36,400 nucleotides of DNA from Chlorobiaceae bacterium (GTDB lineage Bacteria > Bacteroidota > Chlorobiia > Chlorobiales > Chlorobiaceae): NCBI GenBank assembly GCA_013334485.1, contig JAAXXL010000023.1, forward strand, positions 1-36,400, read 5' to 3'. The position numbers and the translations under genes were made by a program. Positions within the stretch are counted from its first letter, which is position 1. Each line of letters opens with the position of its first letter. The notes below the pieces were generated by a model. The model ran no database searches. It worked only from the letters and a program-made list of their open reading frames with translations, and was not told where the DNA came from. Below, one piece after another: positions 24,701 to 32,864 of the stretch.

Positions 24701-24849
24701 TCGGAGGATATCAGCCCGCGCAAAAATGGCTGAAAGACCGGAAAGGCAGGGAACTTAGCTTTGAGGATGTCCGGCATTACCAACGCATCATAGTGGCATT
24801 GGTTGAGACGGACAGGATTAGGAATGAGATTACTTCCATAGTAATTTAA
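21793..24849 (+). CDS. Type ISP-like restriction-modification enzyme (nuclease + N6-adenine methyltransferase)
   Basis: A 1018-aa single-chain restriction-modification protein. The N-terminal PD-(D/E)XK nuclease region has D54, E68 and K70 (GAPDYIL...YIEAKDIG) after the family mark ATEHSYRGDLQNLL. A helical connector (~140-330) leads to the methyltransferase, with SAM motif I LDPATGTGTFL near residue 390 and catalytic motif IV GNPPYSGHSS near 507. The C-terminal half (~560-1018) matches the ISP-type target-recognition region in style (YRPFDSRYLLFDHK, FLKIDFPRVPYPKD). Helicase motifs, present in LlaGI/LlaBIII enzymes, are absent, so it is a shorter form. The ATG at 21793 follows a terminator ending at 21680. 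It opens a defence-like island before fumC. Confidence 0.88.
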   Translation: MTIQEYIDTINKRYKAGNATEHSYRGDLQNLLKSLLPQIDVTNEPQRIACGAPDYILTRKEIPVGYIEAKDIGKSLDNKLYKEQFARYRSSLSNLIITDYIEFRFYRDGALLTSLVLADVQTGKIVAKPENFQAFTDLIQEFGRYKGQTIRSASKLSKMMAAKARLLADVIEKAVSNTASETNNILQEANNTLKDQMEAFRQILIHDITPKQFADIYAQTIAYGMFAARLHDPTLEDFNRREAAELIPRTNPFLRKLFQYIAGYDLDSRVVWIVDALADVFKATDVSALLKDFGKATQQQDPIIHFYETFLAEYDPALRKSRGVWYTPEPVVNFIVRAVDEILKTEFGLKDGLADTSKTTVDIKRATTDKRSKDGYTTQQVEVHKVQMLDPATGTGTFLAEIIKHIYKQFEGQEGIWSNYVENHLIPRLNGFEILMASYAMAHLKLDLLLAETGYKPTIDQRFRVYLTNSLEEHHPETGTLFANWLSQEANEANYIKRDTPVMVVLGNPPYSGHSSNKGEWIEKLLEDYKQEPGGGKLKEKNPKWLNDDYVKFIRYGQHFVEKNGEGVLAFINNHSFLDNPTFRGMRWYLLSTFDKIYILDLHGNSKKKESCPDGSVDKNVFDIQQGVSINLFVKTGKKKNGELAEVLHYDLYGERTFKYDFLRKTSLSNISFTHLLPAAQQYFFTEKNFVDQNNYEQGFLVNDLFLQNSMGITSGDDIKYVSFSKQYLRDIFGDNDLEKISYRPFDSRYLLFDHKRLARSRTVFMSHLLSNNIAMSLIRRSRSDDFIGPFVVAHIVDKCISSSLDNANIFPLYLYPQKENQITTDSQQRRIPNLNRAIVNKIAVSIGLTFTLEKESTAGTFAPIDILDYIYAVLHSPNYREKYKEFLKIDFPRVPYPKDQQTFWQLVALGGELRQLHLLESSSVEQRLSSYPISGDNLVGKVKYEDGKVYMNETQYFDGVPSVAWEFYIGGYQPAQKWLKDRKGRELSFEDVRHYQRIIVALVETDRIRNEITSIVI

Positions 24850-24892
24850 ACTGTAATTACTATTAGTTAGATCACAATTACCTGTAACACTT

Positions 24893-26116
24893 ATGGATCT
24901 ATGCAAACCATTTGAAGAATATATAAGGTGCGAGGCTGAAATATATATATTCACTAAATTAGTAAGAAAAAAAAAGGTTAAGTGTTTTTTATGGTTACCT
25001 ATTAATCATTCGGAAGCACCACATTTCTATCTGCTCATCGAAGACAGAAATGACAGCCTTTTCTATAAAGAAGATAGTGATGATTGGCCTTATCGAATAA
25101 GTATAAAAATAGCGGATTCATCAAATCGTCGTACTATTTGTGATTCTCATGTTGTTAAAGATGCTTTATTTTCTGAGATAAAAACAGAAAATATTTCCGA
25201 AAATTGGAATGAGTGCTTAATTAAATATCATTATCCAAAGTATGCGTTTTCATGTTTATCACAAAGAAGTTCGAGTGGCGATGCGAAATATCGTTTTTTT
25301 ATTTCAAATAGTGACTTGCTGAAGACTAAGCTATGCGCAATAGAAGAATATACTGGAGAAGTGAATAGAAGGATTATATCGAGTATTAAGATCGAAGGGG
25401 AGTTGGGTCATTTAGGTGTAAAGTTTATTTCTACAGATCGTTACATTGGGAAATATGATTCTAATATAATTGAGGTTGTTACAGATACTCCTTTACGGTC
25501 ATTATTGTCTCTGAATAAACGAGTAATAAGCGTTGTTGATTTTGTTTTACTACTAACTTCATTTGCTGAAAGGCGAAGATTAAGCTGGTATAAGTGTGAC
25601 GGCGAGATAAACGACTATTATGTTGAGTTCTATAATACGAGGAATCGGTTTTTTCATGATGAAGAGACGGTTCCTCTAATATCTCAGTATGCTTTTGAAG
25701 ATTTCTTGAAAAATGTATTGAGCAATGCGAAATTATTAAGATTGAATTATATGAAAACTATAATGAGAATGTATCTTTCTGGTATTGATTATTCGATGAA
25801 TGCTAAAATAATACTTTGGAATAGTATTCTTGAAAAAATATTAAAAACTAAATTTGGGAATAAAAACGATAAAGTCAAGGAAGAACTAATAAATAAAATG
25901 TTTGTATATACGGTTGACTTGCCAGTGATGAAGGATATGATTAATATGAGGAATTTACTGGCGCATGGAGATGATGTTGATCCTAAGCAGCTATTGTTAT
26001 TTCATCAGAGTTGGCAAACGCTTATTGAAAGAGTTATTTTGAGAGAATTGAATTGGGGGGATTTATCTAAAACAGATGTATCGCCCAACAGGTCTACACT
26101 TTTTGGTTTGATATGA
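24893..26116 (+). CDS. HEPN-motif protein, possible abortive-infection ribonuclease
   Basis: A 407-aa protein of markedly AT-rich coding sequence, unlike its flanks. The N-terminal ~200 residues are predicted strand-rich (FLWLPINHSEAPHFYLLIED, YRISIKIADSS). The C-terminal ~150 are helical and contain MRNLLAHGDDV. Its R353-x4-H358 is the catalytic RxxxxH pattern of HEPN ribonucleases, preceded by the helix ILWNSILEKILKTKFG. This layout recalls ApeA-type anti-phage proteins, but I cannot name a family with certainty. It starts 43 bp after the restriction-modification gene and is followed 66 bp later by a proteasome-like protein, so the three may form one defence transcript. RNA cleavage is inferred only. 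Confidence 0.6.
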   Translation: MDLCKPFEEYIRCEAEIYIFTKLVRKKKVKCFLWLPINHSEAPHFYLLIEDRNDSLFYKEDSDDWPYRISIKIADSSNRRTICDSHVVKDALFSEIKTENISENWNECLIKYHYPKYAFSCLSQRSSSGDAKYRFFISNSDLLKTKLCAIEEYTGEVNRRIISSIKIEGELGHLGVKFISTDRYIGKYDSNIIEVVTDTPLRSLLSLNKRVISVVDFVLLLTSFAERRRLSWYKCDGEINDYYVEFYNTRNRFFHDEETVPLISQYAFEDFLKNVLSNAKLLRLNYMKTIMRMYLSGIDYSMNAKIILWNSILEKILKTKFGNKNDKVKEELINKMFVYTVDLPVMKDMINMRNLLAHGDDVDPKQLLLFHQSWQTLIERVILRELNWGDLSKTDVSPNRSTLFGLI

Positions 26117-26182
26117 GCAGCGATATATGACGCATGAAAGCTCAAGGTCTTTTTTATACATAAATTACATAATTTTTATGGT

Positions 26183-27088
26183 ATGACGATATGCATTGCT
26201 TGGAAGAAAGGTTGTGATATGTATTTTATATCTGACTCTCGATTGACTAACGGAGTTGGTGGTGTGTTGACTGATATGGGGACAAAAATATTTAAAATTG
26301 ATGTTAAAATCTTTAATCCTGATGATGCAGGAAAATCGAACTCCTCTCTATCTATCAAATTGCAAACTTCATTTGGTTTTTGTTTCGCAGGTAGCTATCT
26401 CAATGGAAGCCTTTTTGCTGATACTATAGAAGAAATTCTTTCAAATATACAGGCTATACCATATTCGGATATAAGTATTGAGAATTTGTCGGATATTGCT
26501 TTTGCAGTATACAAGAATATATCTTCGGAATTATCAAAAATTAGTGCTGAACAAGGATTATCAGAGGTTTTATTCGCAGGATATTGTCCGGTTACTGGAG
26601 ATTTGAAAGCTTATAGGTTTTCTGTCGAGGTTTCTACAGAGATTATATACAGTAAATTTGTTGTTGCGGAGAATGATTTTCCGTTACTACTTGGTTCAGT
26701 TATTGCAAAACAAAACGCAATTAAACTCCTCTGTAATATGAGTGATAAATATACTATTTTTCATATCATTAGAGAGTTGATTAAAGACGAAAATATTGAA
26801 ACTGTTGGTGGGGGTATTCAGGTTGGTGTGTTTAGTCTGGGTGAGTTTAATGTTAATGGATTGATGACATATGAAATACTTGAAGATGAATTTGGTGTTA
26901 ATGCTTTAAAAGAAAATTATACGTTCCGTGGAATTGATCTTGATTTTAATAATTTAGAGATTAATTCCGGATTCCTTAATAATACTAAGATGTTTTTAGA
27001 CCCTTTTTACTTGGAACGTACAGAGTATTTTGATCAGATACATAATGAGCTAGATGAAAAAAATACAAAGGCAGGATTAGAGCCTTAA
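26183..27088 (+). CDS. Proteasome/HslV-like Ntn-hydrolase fold protein
   Basis: A 301-aa AT-rich gene. After removal of Met the protein begins TICIAWKKGCDMYFISDSRL, placing Thr1 and Asp17 exactly as in proteasome beta subunits and HslV, with a lysine at 34 (TKIFKI) where the catalytic Lys33 lies. Further matches in order are FGFCFAGSYLNGSLFADTIE (compare HslV AGFAGGTADAFTLFE), LSEVLFAGYCPVTGDLKAYR and NDFPLLLGSVIAKQNAIKLL. The C-terminal ~60 residues extend beyond HslV length. No unfoldase gene (HslU, ARC/Mpa) is nearby, so it may act alone or with the HEPN neighbour. The start ATG is fixed by the need for an N-terminal threonine. Recognition is by pattern, not by a named family. Confidence 0.68.
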   Translation: MTICIAWKKGCDMYFISDSRLTNGVGGVLTDMGTKIFKIDVKIFNPDDAGKSNSSLSIKLQTSFGFCFAGSYLNGSLFADTIEEILSNIQAIPYSDISIENLSDIAFAVYKNISSELSKISAEQGLSEVLFAGYCPVTGDLKAYRFSVEVSTEIIYSKFVVAENDFPLLLGSVIAKQNAIKLLCNMSDKYTIFHIIRELIKDENIETVGGGIQVGVFSLGEFNVNGLMTYEILEDEFGVNALKENYTFRGIDLDFNNLEINSGFLNNTKMFLDPFYLERTEYFDQIHNELDEKNTKAGLEP

Positions 27089-27210
27089 GGAAAAGAGGAT
27101 TTATTTTTGTTCACTCGTGACAGGAATGTTATTCGATCTTATTTACTCTCTTATAGTTTTGTTTGTGATGTTACATGAACATATAGGATAACAAGCTTAA
27201 CGTATGCGCG

Positions 27211-28620
27211 ATGAAATACCGTATAGAGAAAGATACTCTGGGTGAGGTGAGGGTTCCGGCGGATCGTTACTGGGGGGCTCAGACCCAGCGGTCGCTTGAG
27301 AATTTCAGGATCGGGCCTCCCGGTTCGATGCCGAAAGCGGTTATTGAGGCGTTCGGTTATCTGAAAAAGGCCTCGGCAATTGCCAACTGTGAGCTTGGCG
27401 TACTTGATGTGGAGAAGATGAACGCTATTGCCATGGTGTGCGATGAGATCATTGCAGGGGAGTTGGACGATCACTTTCCTCTTGTGATCTGGCAGACAGG
27501 TTCCGGTACCCAGACCAACATGAATGTCAACGAGGTGATAGCCAACCGGGCTCATATTCTTTCCGGCAAACAGTCGGGAGAGGGGAAGAGGCTCCTGAAA
27601 CCCAATGACGATGTCAACCTTTCGCACTCCTCAAACGATGCTTTTCCGACGGCTATGAACATTGCTGCCTATGGCATGATTGGCCGCAAGACTGTTCCGG
27701 GCATACAACAGCTTCGCCATGAGCTTTCGGTGCTTTCGGAAGCCACCATGGATGTTGTGAAAACCGGGCGGACGCACCTCATGGATGCTACGCCGATCAC
27801 GCTCGGGCAGGAGTTTTCGGGCTATGTTTCCCAGCTTGATCATGCTCTTGCTGCCATCAGTCATGCCATGCCGCATCTTACCGAGCTTGCACTTGGCGGA
27901 ACGGCAGTGGGAACAGGGCTCAATGCGCCTGCAGGGTATAGCAAAAAAGTGGCCCAAACCATTGCCCTGTTGACCGGGCACCCTTTTGTGAGTGCGGAGA
28001 ACAAGTTTGAAGCGACCGCAGCTCACGATGCTTTGGTGGAAACTCATGCGGCGCTTAAGATAGCTGCGGTCAGCCTGATGAAAATTGCCAATGATATTCG
28101 TCTGCTTGCTTCCGGCCCCCGCTGCGGCATCGGAGAGATACGCTTGCCGGCAAACGAGCCGGGTTCCTCAATCATGCCGGGAAAGGTCAATCCGACACAG
28201 GCGGAGGCTCTCACCATGGTCTGTGCCCAGGTGATCGGTAATGATGTTACTCTCTCGGTTGGAGGCATGCAGGGTCATCTGGAACTCAACGTATTCGGGC
28301 CGGTGATGATTGCCGCGTTGCTTCAGTCGGCAGAGCTGCTTGGCGATGCTTGCCTCTCCTTTGCCATCAACTGTGTTCGGGGTATTGAACCGGTGCCGGA
28401 ACGGATTACAGCTCATCTGGAGCGATCCCTCATGCTCGTTACCGCGCTGAATCCGCATATTGGCTACGAGAGAGCGGCTGAAATTGTGAAGCGTGCGGCT
28501 GAATCGGCCATAACGCTTCGTGAAGCGGCGGTGCTGTCAGGGTATCTTACGGCGGCGGAGTTTGACCGGTGGGTTGATCCACGCAATATGACAGGATCTG
28601 GTGTTCACGACGATAAATAG
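27211..28620 (+). CDS. fumC: Class II fumarate hydratase
   Basis: A 469-aa soluble, iron-independent fumarase interconverting fumarate and malate; in green sulfur bacteria it would serve the reductive TCA cycle. Family landmarks are [65 protein letters not shown] and the signature [16 protein letters not shown] with its catalytic serine. Length is normal. The start at 27211 matches the family N-terminus ([20 protein letters not shown]). Base composition returns to the balanced level of the core genome, in contrast to the AT-rich gene before it. Confidence 0.96.
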   Translation: MKYRIEKDTLGEVRVPADRYWGAQTQRSLENFRIGPPGSMPKAVIEAFGYLKKASAIANCELGVLDVEKMNAIAMVCDEIIAGELDDHFPLVIWQTGSGTQTNMNVNEVIANRAHILSGKQSGEGKRLLKPNDDVNLSHSSNDAFPTAMNIAAYGMIGRKTVPGIQQLRHELSVLSEATMDVVKTGRTHLMDATPITLGQEFSGYVSQLDHALAAISHAMPHLTELALGGTAVGTGLNAPAGYSKKVAQTIALLTGHPFVSAENKFEATAAHDALVETHAALKIAAVSLMKIANDIRLLASGPRCGIGEIRLPANEPGSSIMPGKVNPTQAEALTMVCAQVIGNDVTLSVGGMQGHLELNVFGPVMIAALLQSAELLGDACLSFAINCVRGIEPVPERITAHLERSLMLVTALNPHIGYERAAEIVKRAAESAITLREAAVLSGYLTAAEFDRWVDPRNMTGSGVHDDK

Positions 28621-28859
28621 TGCACAATGTTATTATGTGTCGAAATATGGCGGAGTGTGTTGATATGTGTTGATTTCCTTGAAGTTCAAGCTGTAAGGGT
28701 TAATATGGTGATGTTCCATTTTTGATTGATGTTAAGTTTTATGTTGTTTTAAAATAATAAGATGATATTACGGTTTTTCTGCGGAGCCGCATCAGTTGCG
28801 GCTGACGGCGTTTTGTGAAAGATGAGTAATCAGTTGTTGACAGATTGTTGATAACCTAT
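28621..28859. other. Gene-free stretch after fumC
   Basis: No reading frame with family similarity, no RNA gene and no clear terminator is visible here. Together with the repeat at 28860-29011 and the short leader to 29124 it accounts for the 504-bp gap between fumC and the next gene. Confidence 0.6.
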
Positions 28860-29011
28860 GGGATCCTCTGTTTATTTGTTCCGAAACCGCAAGGACGAAG
28901 AGAAAAATCAGGGCAACCACAAGGGATTGCCCCTACACCATTTCGTGTAATTTCGTTTGTTTCGTGGTTCAAAAATCATCAAACCGCTCATGACAATTTA
29001 TAGAGGTGCCC
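28860..29011. repeat. 152-bp intergenic repeat related to the 5619-5760 element
   Basis: The left end GGGATCCTCTGTTTATTTG and right end AATTTATAGAGGTGCCC match the ends of the element at 5619-5760 in inverted orientation. The interior differs. It holds a GGGCAA (28911-28916)/TTGCCC (28927-28932) stem-loop and a TTTCGTGTAATTTCGTTTG motif with TTTCGTGGTT, also found inverted at 20838-20868. No clear target duplication is seen. It is non-coding. Confidence 0.65.
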
Positions 29012-29124
29012 TTATCTGAAAAAGCAGCGGAAATGTATCTTTTTACTGCTTCTTCCTGTGATATGGCGGAAAAGTGATATATTGGCGACTGTTTTGTTTT
29101 CAAAACCAATTTCATCTTAACCTT

Positions 29125-29643
29125 ATGCTGTCACTGCCGATCGAAGAGCTCAAGAGAAGAGCAGAAAGGATCAAGCTGGTGCTCTCGGACAATGATGGTG
29201 TGCTTACCGATAATGGTGTTTACTATTCGGAGCGAGGTGAGGAGATGAAGCGTTACTCTATTCGCGATGGTATGGGCGTTGAGCGGCTCAGGGCGGCAGG
29301 GATTGAAACCGGAATTATGACCGGAGAGCTTTCGCCGAGTATTAAAAAACGTGCAGAGAAACTTGCTATCAGGAACCTTTATCTTGGCATCAAGGACAAG
29401 GTTGCCATGCTTGAGACCGTGCAGGCGGAAACCGGTTTTGCTCTTCATGAAATTGCCTATATTGGCGACGATGTCAACGATATCGGAATTATGAATGTTA
29501 TTGCTCCGGAAGGGCTGACGGCATGCCCCAAGGATGGGACTCTCTTTGTGGAGCCATCTGTTCACTATCGAGCCAATGCTGACGGGGGTCACGGTGCATT
29601 CAGGGATTTTGCCGAGTGGTTGATTAACCTCAGAGTCTCCTGA
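29125..29643 (+). CDS. KdsC-like HAD-family phosphatase
   Basis: About 172 aa from the ATG at 29125. It belongs to the small, capless HAD phosphatases that act as tetramers on 3-deoxy-octulosonate-8-phosphate or related nonulosonate phosphates. Motif I reads LVLSDNDGVLTDNGVYY, with the nucleophile D-x-D kept as DND rather than the common DVD. MTGELSPSIKKRAEKLAI covers motif II/III, and AYIGDDVNDIGIMN is motif IV. It precedes a NeuB-like synthase by 142 bp on the same strand, so either Kdo or a sialic-acid-like nonulosonate 9-phosphate could be its substrate; the sequence does not decide. Confidence 0.85.
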   Translation: MLSLPIEELKRRAERIKLVLSDNDGVLTDNGVYYSERGEEMKRYSIRDGMGVERLRAAGIETGIMTGELSPSIKKRAEKLAIRNLYLGIKDKVAMLETVQAETGFALHEIAYIGDDVNDIGIMNVIAPEGLTACPKDGTLFVEPSVHYRANADGGHGAFRDFAEWLINLRVS

Positions 29644-29785
29644 TTCTGACCTGTTGCCATTTTTCAGCCGAAGGATATTGCGGTATTTACCAGAAAAGAG
29701 AGCATATTTTAACAACTGCGATTCCCATGCATTCGCTTAAAGGCAACGGCATGGCTCGTTTTATCATATCATTTATTACTTATTT

Positions 29786-30655
29786 ATGGCAGAATTAACG
29801 ATAGGAAACAGAAAAGTAGGGGACGGCCATCCTGTATTTGTTATTGCTGAAATCGGGATCAATCATAACGGTTCGATGGAGGTTGCAAAAAAGCTGATTG
29901 AAGGCGCAGCCCTTGCCGGATGTGACGCAGTAAAGTTTCAGAAGCGTACACCCGAACTTTGTGTTCCCAAAGACCAGCGCGATATTGAACGTGATACCCC
30001 GTGGGGCCGCATGAAGTATATCGATTATCGCTACAAGGTTGAGTTCGGATTCGACGAGTACCTCGAAATTGACCGTTACTGCCGTGAGAAGGGGATTTTA
30101 TGGTTTGCCTCATGCTGGGATGAGGATTCGGTTGATTTTATGGAACAGTTTAATCCTCCCTGCTACAAGGGAGCTTCGGCATCGTTGACCGATCTCGGAC
30201 TGCTGAAAAAAACCAAGGCAACAGGACGGCCGCTTGCCATCTCTACCGGTATGTCCACCATGGAAGAGGTTGAGGCGGCAATTGCCGGGCTTGGACGCGA
30301 CAACCTGCTTCTTGCCCATACCAATTCGACCTACCCATGTCCGATAGAGGAGCTGAACCTCCGGATGATCACAACCTACAAATCGCTCTATCCTGAAGTG
30401 CCGATCGGCTACTCCGGCCATGAAGTCGGACTCTCCACCACCTGGGCGGCAGTGGCCCTTGGAGCAGCTTTTGTTGAGCGTCATGTTACACTTGACCGTG
30501 CCATGTGGGGTTCTGATCAGGCAGCTTCGGTTGAGATATCGGGTATGTCGCGTCTGGTTTCAAACATTCGCGATATTGAAAAAGCGCTTGGTGACGGTGT
30601 GAAGCGAGTCTATGATGGTGAGGCTGCTGCACGTAAGAAATTGCGACGCTCCTGA
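29786..30655 (+). CDS. NeuB-family sugar acid synthase lacking the SAF domain
   Basis: A 289-aa TIM-barrel enzyme that condenses phosphoenolpyruvate with an amino-sugar (NeuB family; sialic, legionaminic or related acids). Conserved segments include FVIAEIGINHNGSMEVAKKL, DAVKFQKRTPELC, GASASLTDLGLL, AISTGMSTMEEVEAA, HTNSTYPCPIEELNLRMI, IGYSGHEVGLSTTWAAVALG and VERHVTLDRAMWGSDQAAS. Typical NeuB proteins continue for ~60 residues into an antifreeze-like SAF domain that caps the partner active site. Here the protein stops at KKLRRS with a TGA and no remnant follows. It may be a natural short form. It is followed by a strong terminator. Confidence 0.88.
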   Translation: MAELTIGNRKVGDGHPVFVIAEIGINHNGSMEVAKKLIEGAALAGCDAVKFQKRTPELCVPKDQRDIERDTPWGRMKYIDYRYKVEFGFDEYLEIDRYCREKGILWFASCWDEDSVDFMEQFNPPCYKGASASLTDLGLLKKTKATGRPLAISTGMSTMEEVEAAIAGLGRDNLLLAHTNSTYPCPIEELNLRMITTYKSLYPEVPIGYSGHEVGLSTTWAAVALGAAFVERHVTLDRAMWGSDQAASVEISGMSRLVSNIRDIEKALGDGVKRVYDGEAAARKKLRRS

Positions 30656-30675
30656 TACAGAAAAGGTAATTCCTG

Positions 30676-30707
30676 AAAAAAGCCGGAACCGCTGTTCCGG
30701 CTTTTTT
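30676..30707 (+). terminator. Rho-independent terminator after the NeuB-like gene
   Basis: AGCCGGAAC (30681-30689) and GTTCCGGCT (30694-30702) form a perfect stem with a 4-nt loop CGCT, flanked by an A-run before and a T-run after it. Confidence 0.95.
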
Positions 30708-30939
30708 TATATGGGGCATATCTATTGATTCAGCGTATAAAATGTATTACCCGGTCTTCGCTATTAATTATCCCGGGTGCTTGTTATATTTCTTTTCCTC
30801 CATTAAATTTACCCGTCGTTTATTCTGCCTGTTTTTTAAGCAGGGGAGAGTGCAGTTCTGCTGCCGTTCGACACTGAAATATGAGAACATCTTTCCGGAA
30901 TTTCCGGATATCAAGTCATAAAAACAACATATCGCAATC

Positions 30940-32832
30940 ATGAGCAAGAAGAGCAAAACCGATACCGTTCCTGTACAGGAGTTTGAATACAAGGCTGAGA
31001 TGAAACAGCTTCTCGATCTTATTGTCCACTCACTCTATACTCATCCCGAGATTTTTCTCCGGGAGCTTATTTCCAATGGTTCAGACGCCCTGAGCAAGGT
31101 GCGTTTCAATGCCCTGACCGATCAGGATATTGTGGACAAGGAGGCTGAGCTTGCCATCCGTGTTGCCATTGATTCCAAGGAGCTGACTTTTGTTATTGAA
31201 GACAGCGGTGTGGGTATGACGGAAGAGGAGCTGATTGCCAATCTTGGAACAGTTGCCAAGTCTGGAACCCTTGGTTTCATGCAGTCGCTCAAAGAGCAGC
31301 AGAAAGAGCTTGATGGTAATCTTATCGGGCAGTTCGGCGTAGGTTTCTACTCCGTATTTATGGTAACTGAAGAGGTTACCGTCGAAACCCGCAGTGCAAA
31401 ACCAGGTTCGCAAGCCTATCGCTGGCGTTCGAGTGGTCAGGGTACCTATACGATTGAGCAGATCGACAGGGCTCAGCGTGGCACAAAAATCTCATTCAAG
31501 CTCAAAGAGGAGTACAAAGAGTTTGCCGAGGAGTATCGTGTTGAGCAGATTGTCAAAAAGTACTCCAACTTTGTTGATTTCCCGATCTATCTGGCAGACA
31601 AGCAGCTTAACAGCATTACCGCACTCTGGCAGCGTTCCAAAAATGAGCTGAAGGATGAAGAGGTCAATGAGTTCTACAAGTTCATTGCCAATGACTACAA
31701 GGATCCGCTTGACTATCTGCCGATCTCGGTTGAAGGGATGGTCAGTTTCAAGGCACTGCTCTTTCTGCCTTCCGAGGCACCTCCCGAGCTGCTCTACCGT
31801 CAGGGTGAGCTTGAGAACCGCGGTCCCCAGCTCTATGTGAAGAAGGTACTGATCCAGAATGAGTGCCGTGATCTTCTGCCGGAGTACCTTCGCTTTATCT
31901 CAGGCGTGGTCGATACCGAAGATCTTTCGCTCAATGTTTCAAGAGAGGTTGTGCAGTCAAGCCCGGTGATGGCGAAAATCCGTCAGATTCTTACCAGCAA
32001 GATTCTTGGATGGTTTGAAACACTGGCCCAGGAGCAGCCTGAAAAGTTCAGAACCTTCTACAAGGCGTTCGGCCCGATCATCAAAATTGGCTTGAATACA
32101 GACTTTACCAATCGCGAGAAGCTTATTGAGCTGCTGCGTTTCGAGAGCACAAAAACCGGTGATGACACCTACGTGACCCTCAAGGAGTACAGCGAAAGAA
32201 TGGGGAGCGAACAGAAAGAGATCTACTATCTCTCTGGAGCAAGCCGCAGTCAACTGCTGGCTCATCCGAATCTCGAATACTTCCAGGAGAAGGGTATTGA
32301 GGTTCTTTTGCTCACCGATCCGGTTGATGTTTTTGTTATTCCCTCGATCCATGAGTATGACAAAAAACCCCTGAAATCGCTTGAAAAAGCTGATATTGAC
32401 TTTTCCAAAGAGAAGAAGGATGACAAAGAGCCGCTTGCGGAAAATCTGCTTGCTCCGGTGCTCCAGCTCTTCCGTGATACGCTTGGAGAGAGTGTTGAGG
32501 ATGTTATTGAGTCGCACCGTCTTGTCAGCTCTCCTGTTACGCTGGTCAGCGGAAAGGACGGGCTTGACAGCCAGATGGAGAAGATGATGAAGATGATGCA
32601 GGGCGGAATGAACATGCCAGCCGGAAAGAGGATTCTTGAGGTCAATACCGCGCATCCCATTATCCGCAATATTTCCGGAATGATTATTGTCAATGCAGAG
32701 AATCCGCTGATCAAAACGGCAATAAGGCAGCTTTATGAAGGTGCGCTGCTTGTTGAGGGAAGTCTTGACTCAACGACAGACTTTTTATCGAGAATGAATG
32801 AACTTATAGAGGCAGCAACGCTCTCAAGGTAA
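30940..32832 (+). CDS. htpG: Hsp90-family chaperone HtpG
   Basis: A 630-aa cytosolic ATP-dependent chaperone. The GHKL ATPase domain shows [35 protein letters not shown] and [12 protein letters not shown]. The middle domain has [18 protein letters not shown]-like sequence ([20 protein letters not shown]). The C-terminal dimer domain ends near [12 protein letters not shown]. Length is normal for bacterial HtpG. The 284-bp leader after the neuB terminator contains no CIRCE repeat. A small ACCCGG/CCGGGT inverted repeat (30749-30754 and 30773-30778) is the only regular feature I see there. Confidence 0.96.
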   Translation: MSKKSKTDTVPVQEFEYKAEMKQLLDLIVHSLYTHPEIFLRELISNGSDALSKVRFNALTDQDIVDKEAELAIRVAIDSKELTFVIEDSGVGMTEEELIANLGTVAKSGTLGFMQSLKEQQKELDGNLIGQFGVGFYSVFMVTEEVTVETRSAKPGSQAYRWRSSGQGTYTIEQIDRAQRGTKISFKLKEEYKEFAEEYRVEQIVKKYSNFVDFPIYLADKQLNSITALWQRSKNELKDEEVNEFYKFIANDYKDPLDYLPISVEGMVSFKALLFLPSEAPPELLYRQGELENRGPQLYVKKVLIQNECRDLLPEYLRFISGVVDTEDLSLNVSREVVQSSPVMAKIRQILTSKILGWFETLAQEQPEKFRTFYKAFGPIIKIGLNTDFTNREKLIELLRFESTKTGDDTYVTLKEYSERMGSEQKEIYYLSGASRSQLLAHPNLEYFQEKGIEVLLLTDPVDVFVIPSIHEYDKKPLKSLEKADIDFSKEKKDDKEPLAENLLAPVLQLFRDTLGESVEDVIESHRLVSSPVTLVSGKDGLDSQMEKMMKMMQGGMNMPAGKRILEVNTAHPIIRNISGMIIVNAENPLIKTAIRQLYEGALLVEGSLDSTTDFLSRMNELIEAATLSR

Positions 32833-32864
32833 GAGGAATTACAAACTTTTTAACAAGTTATTCT

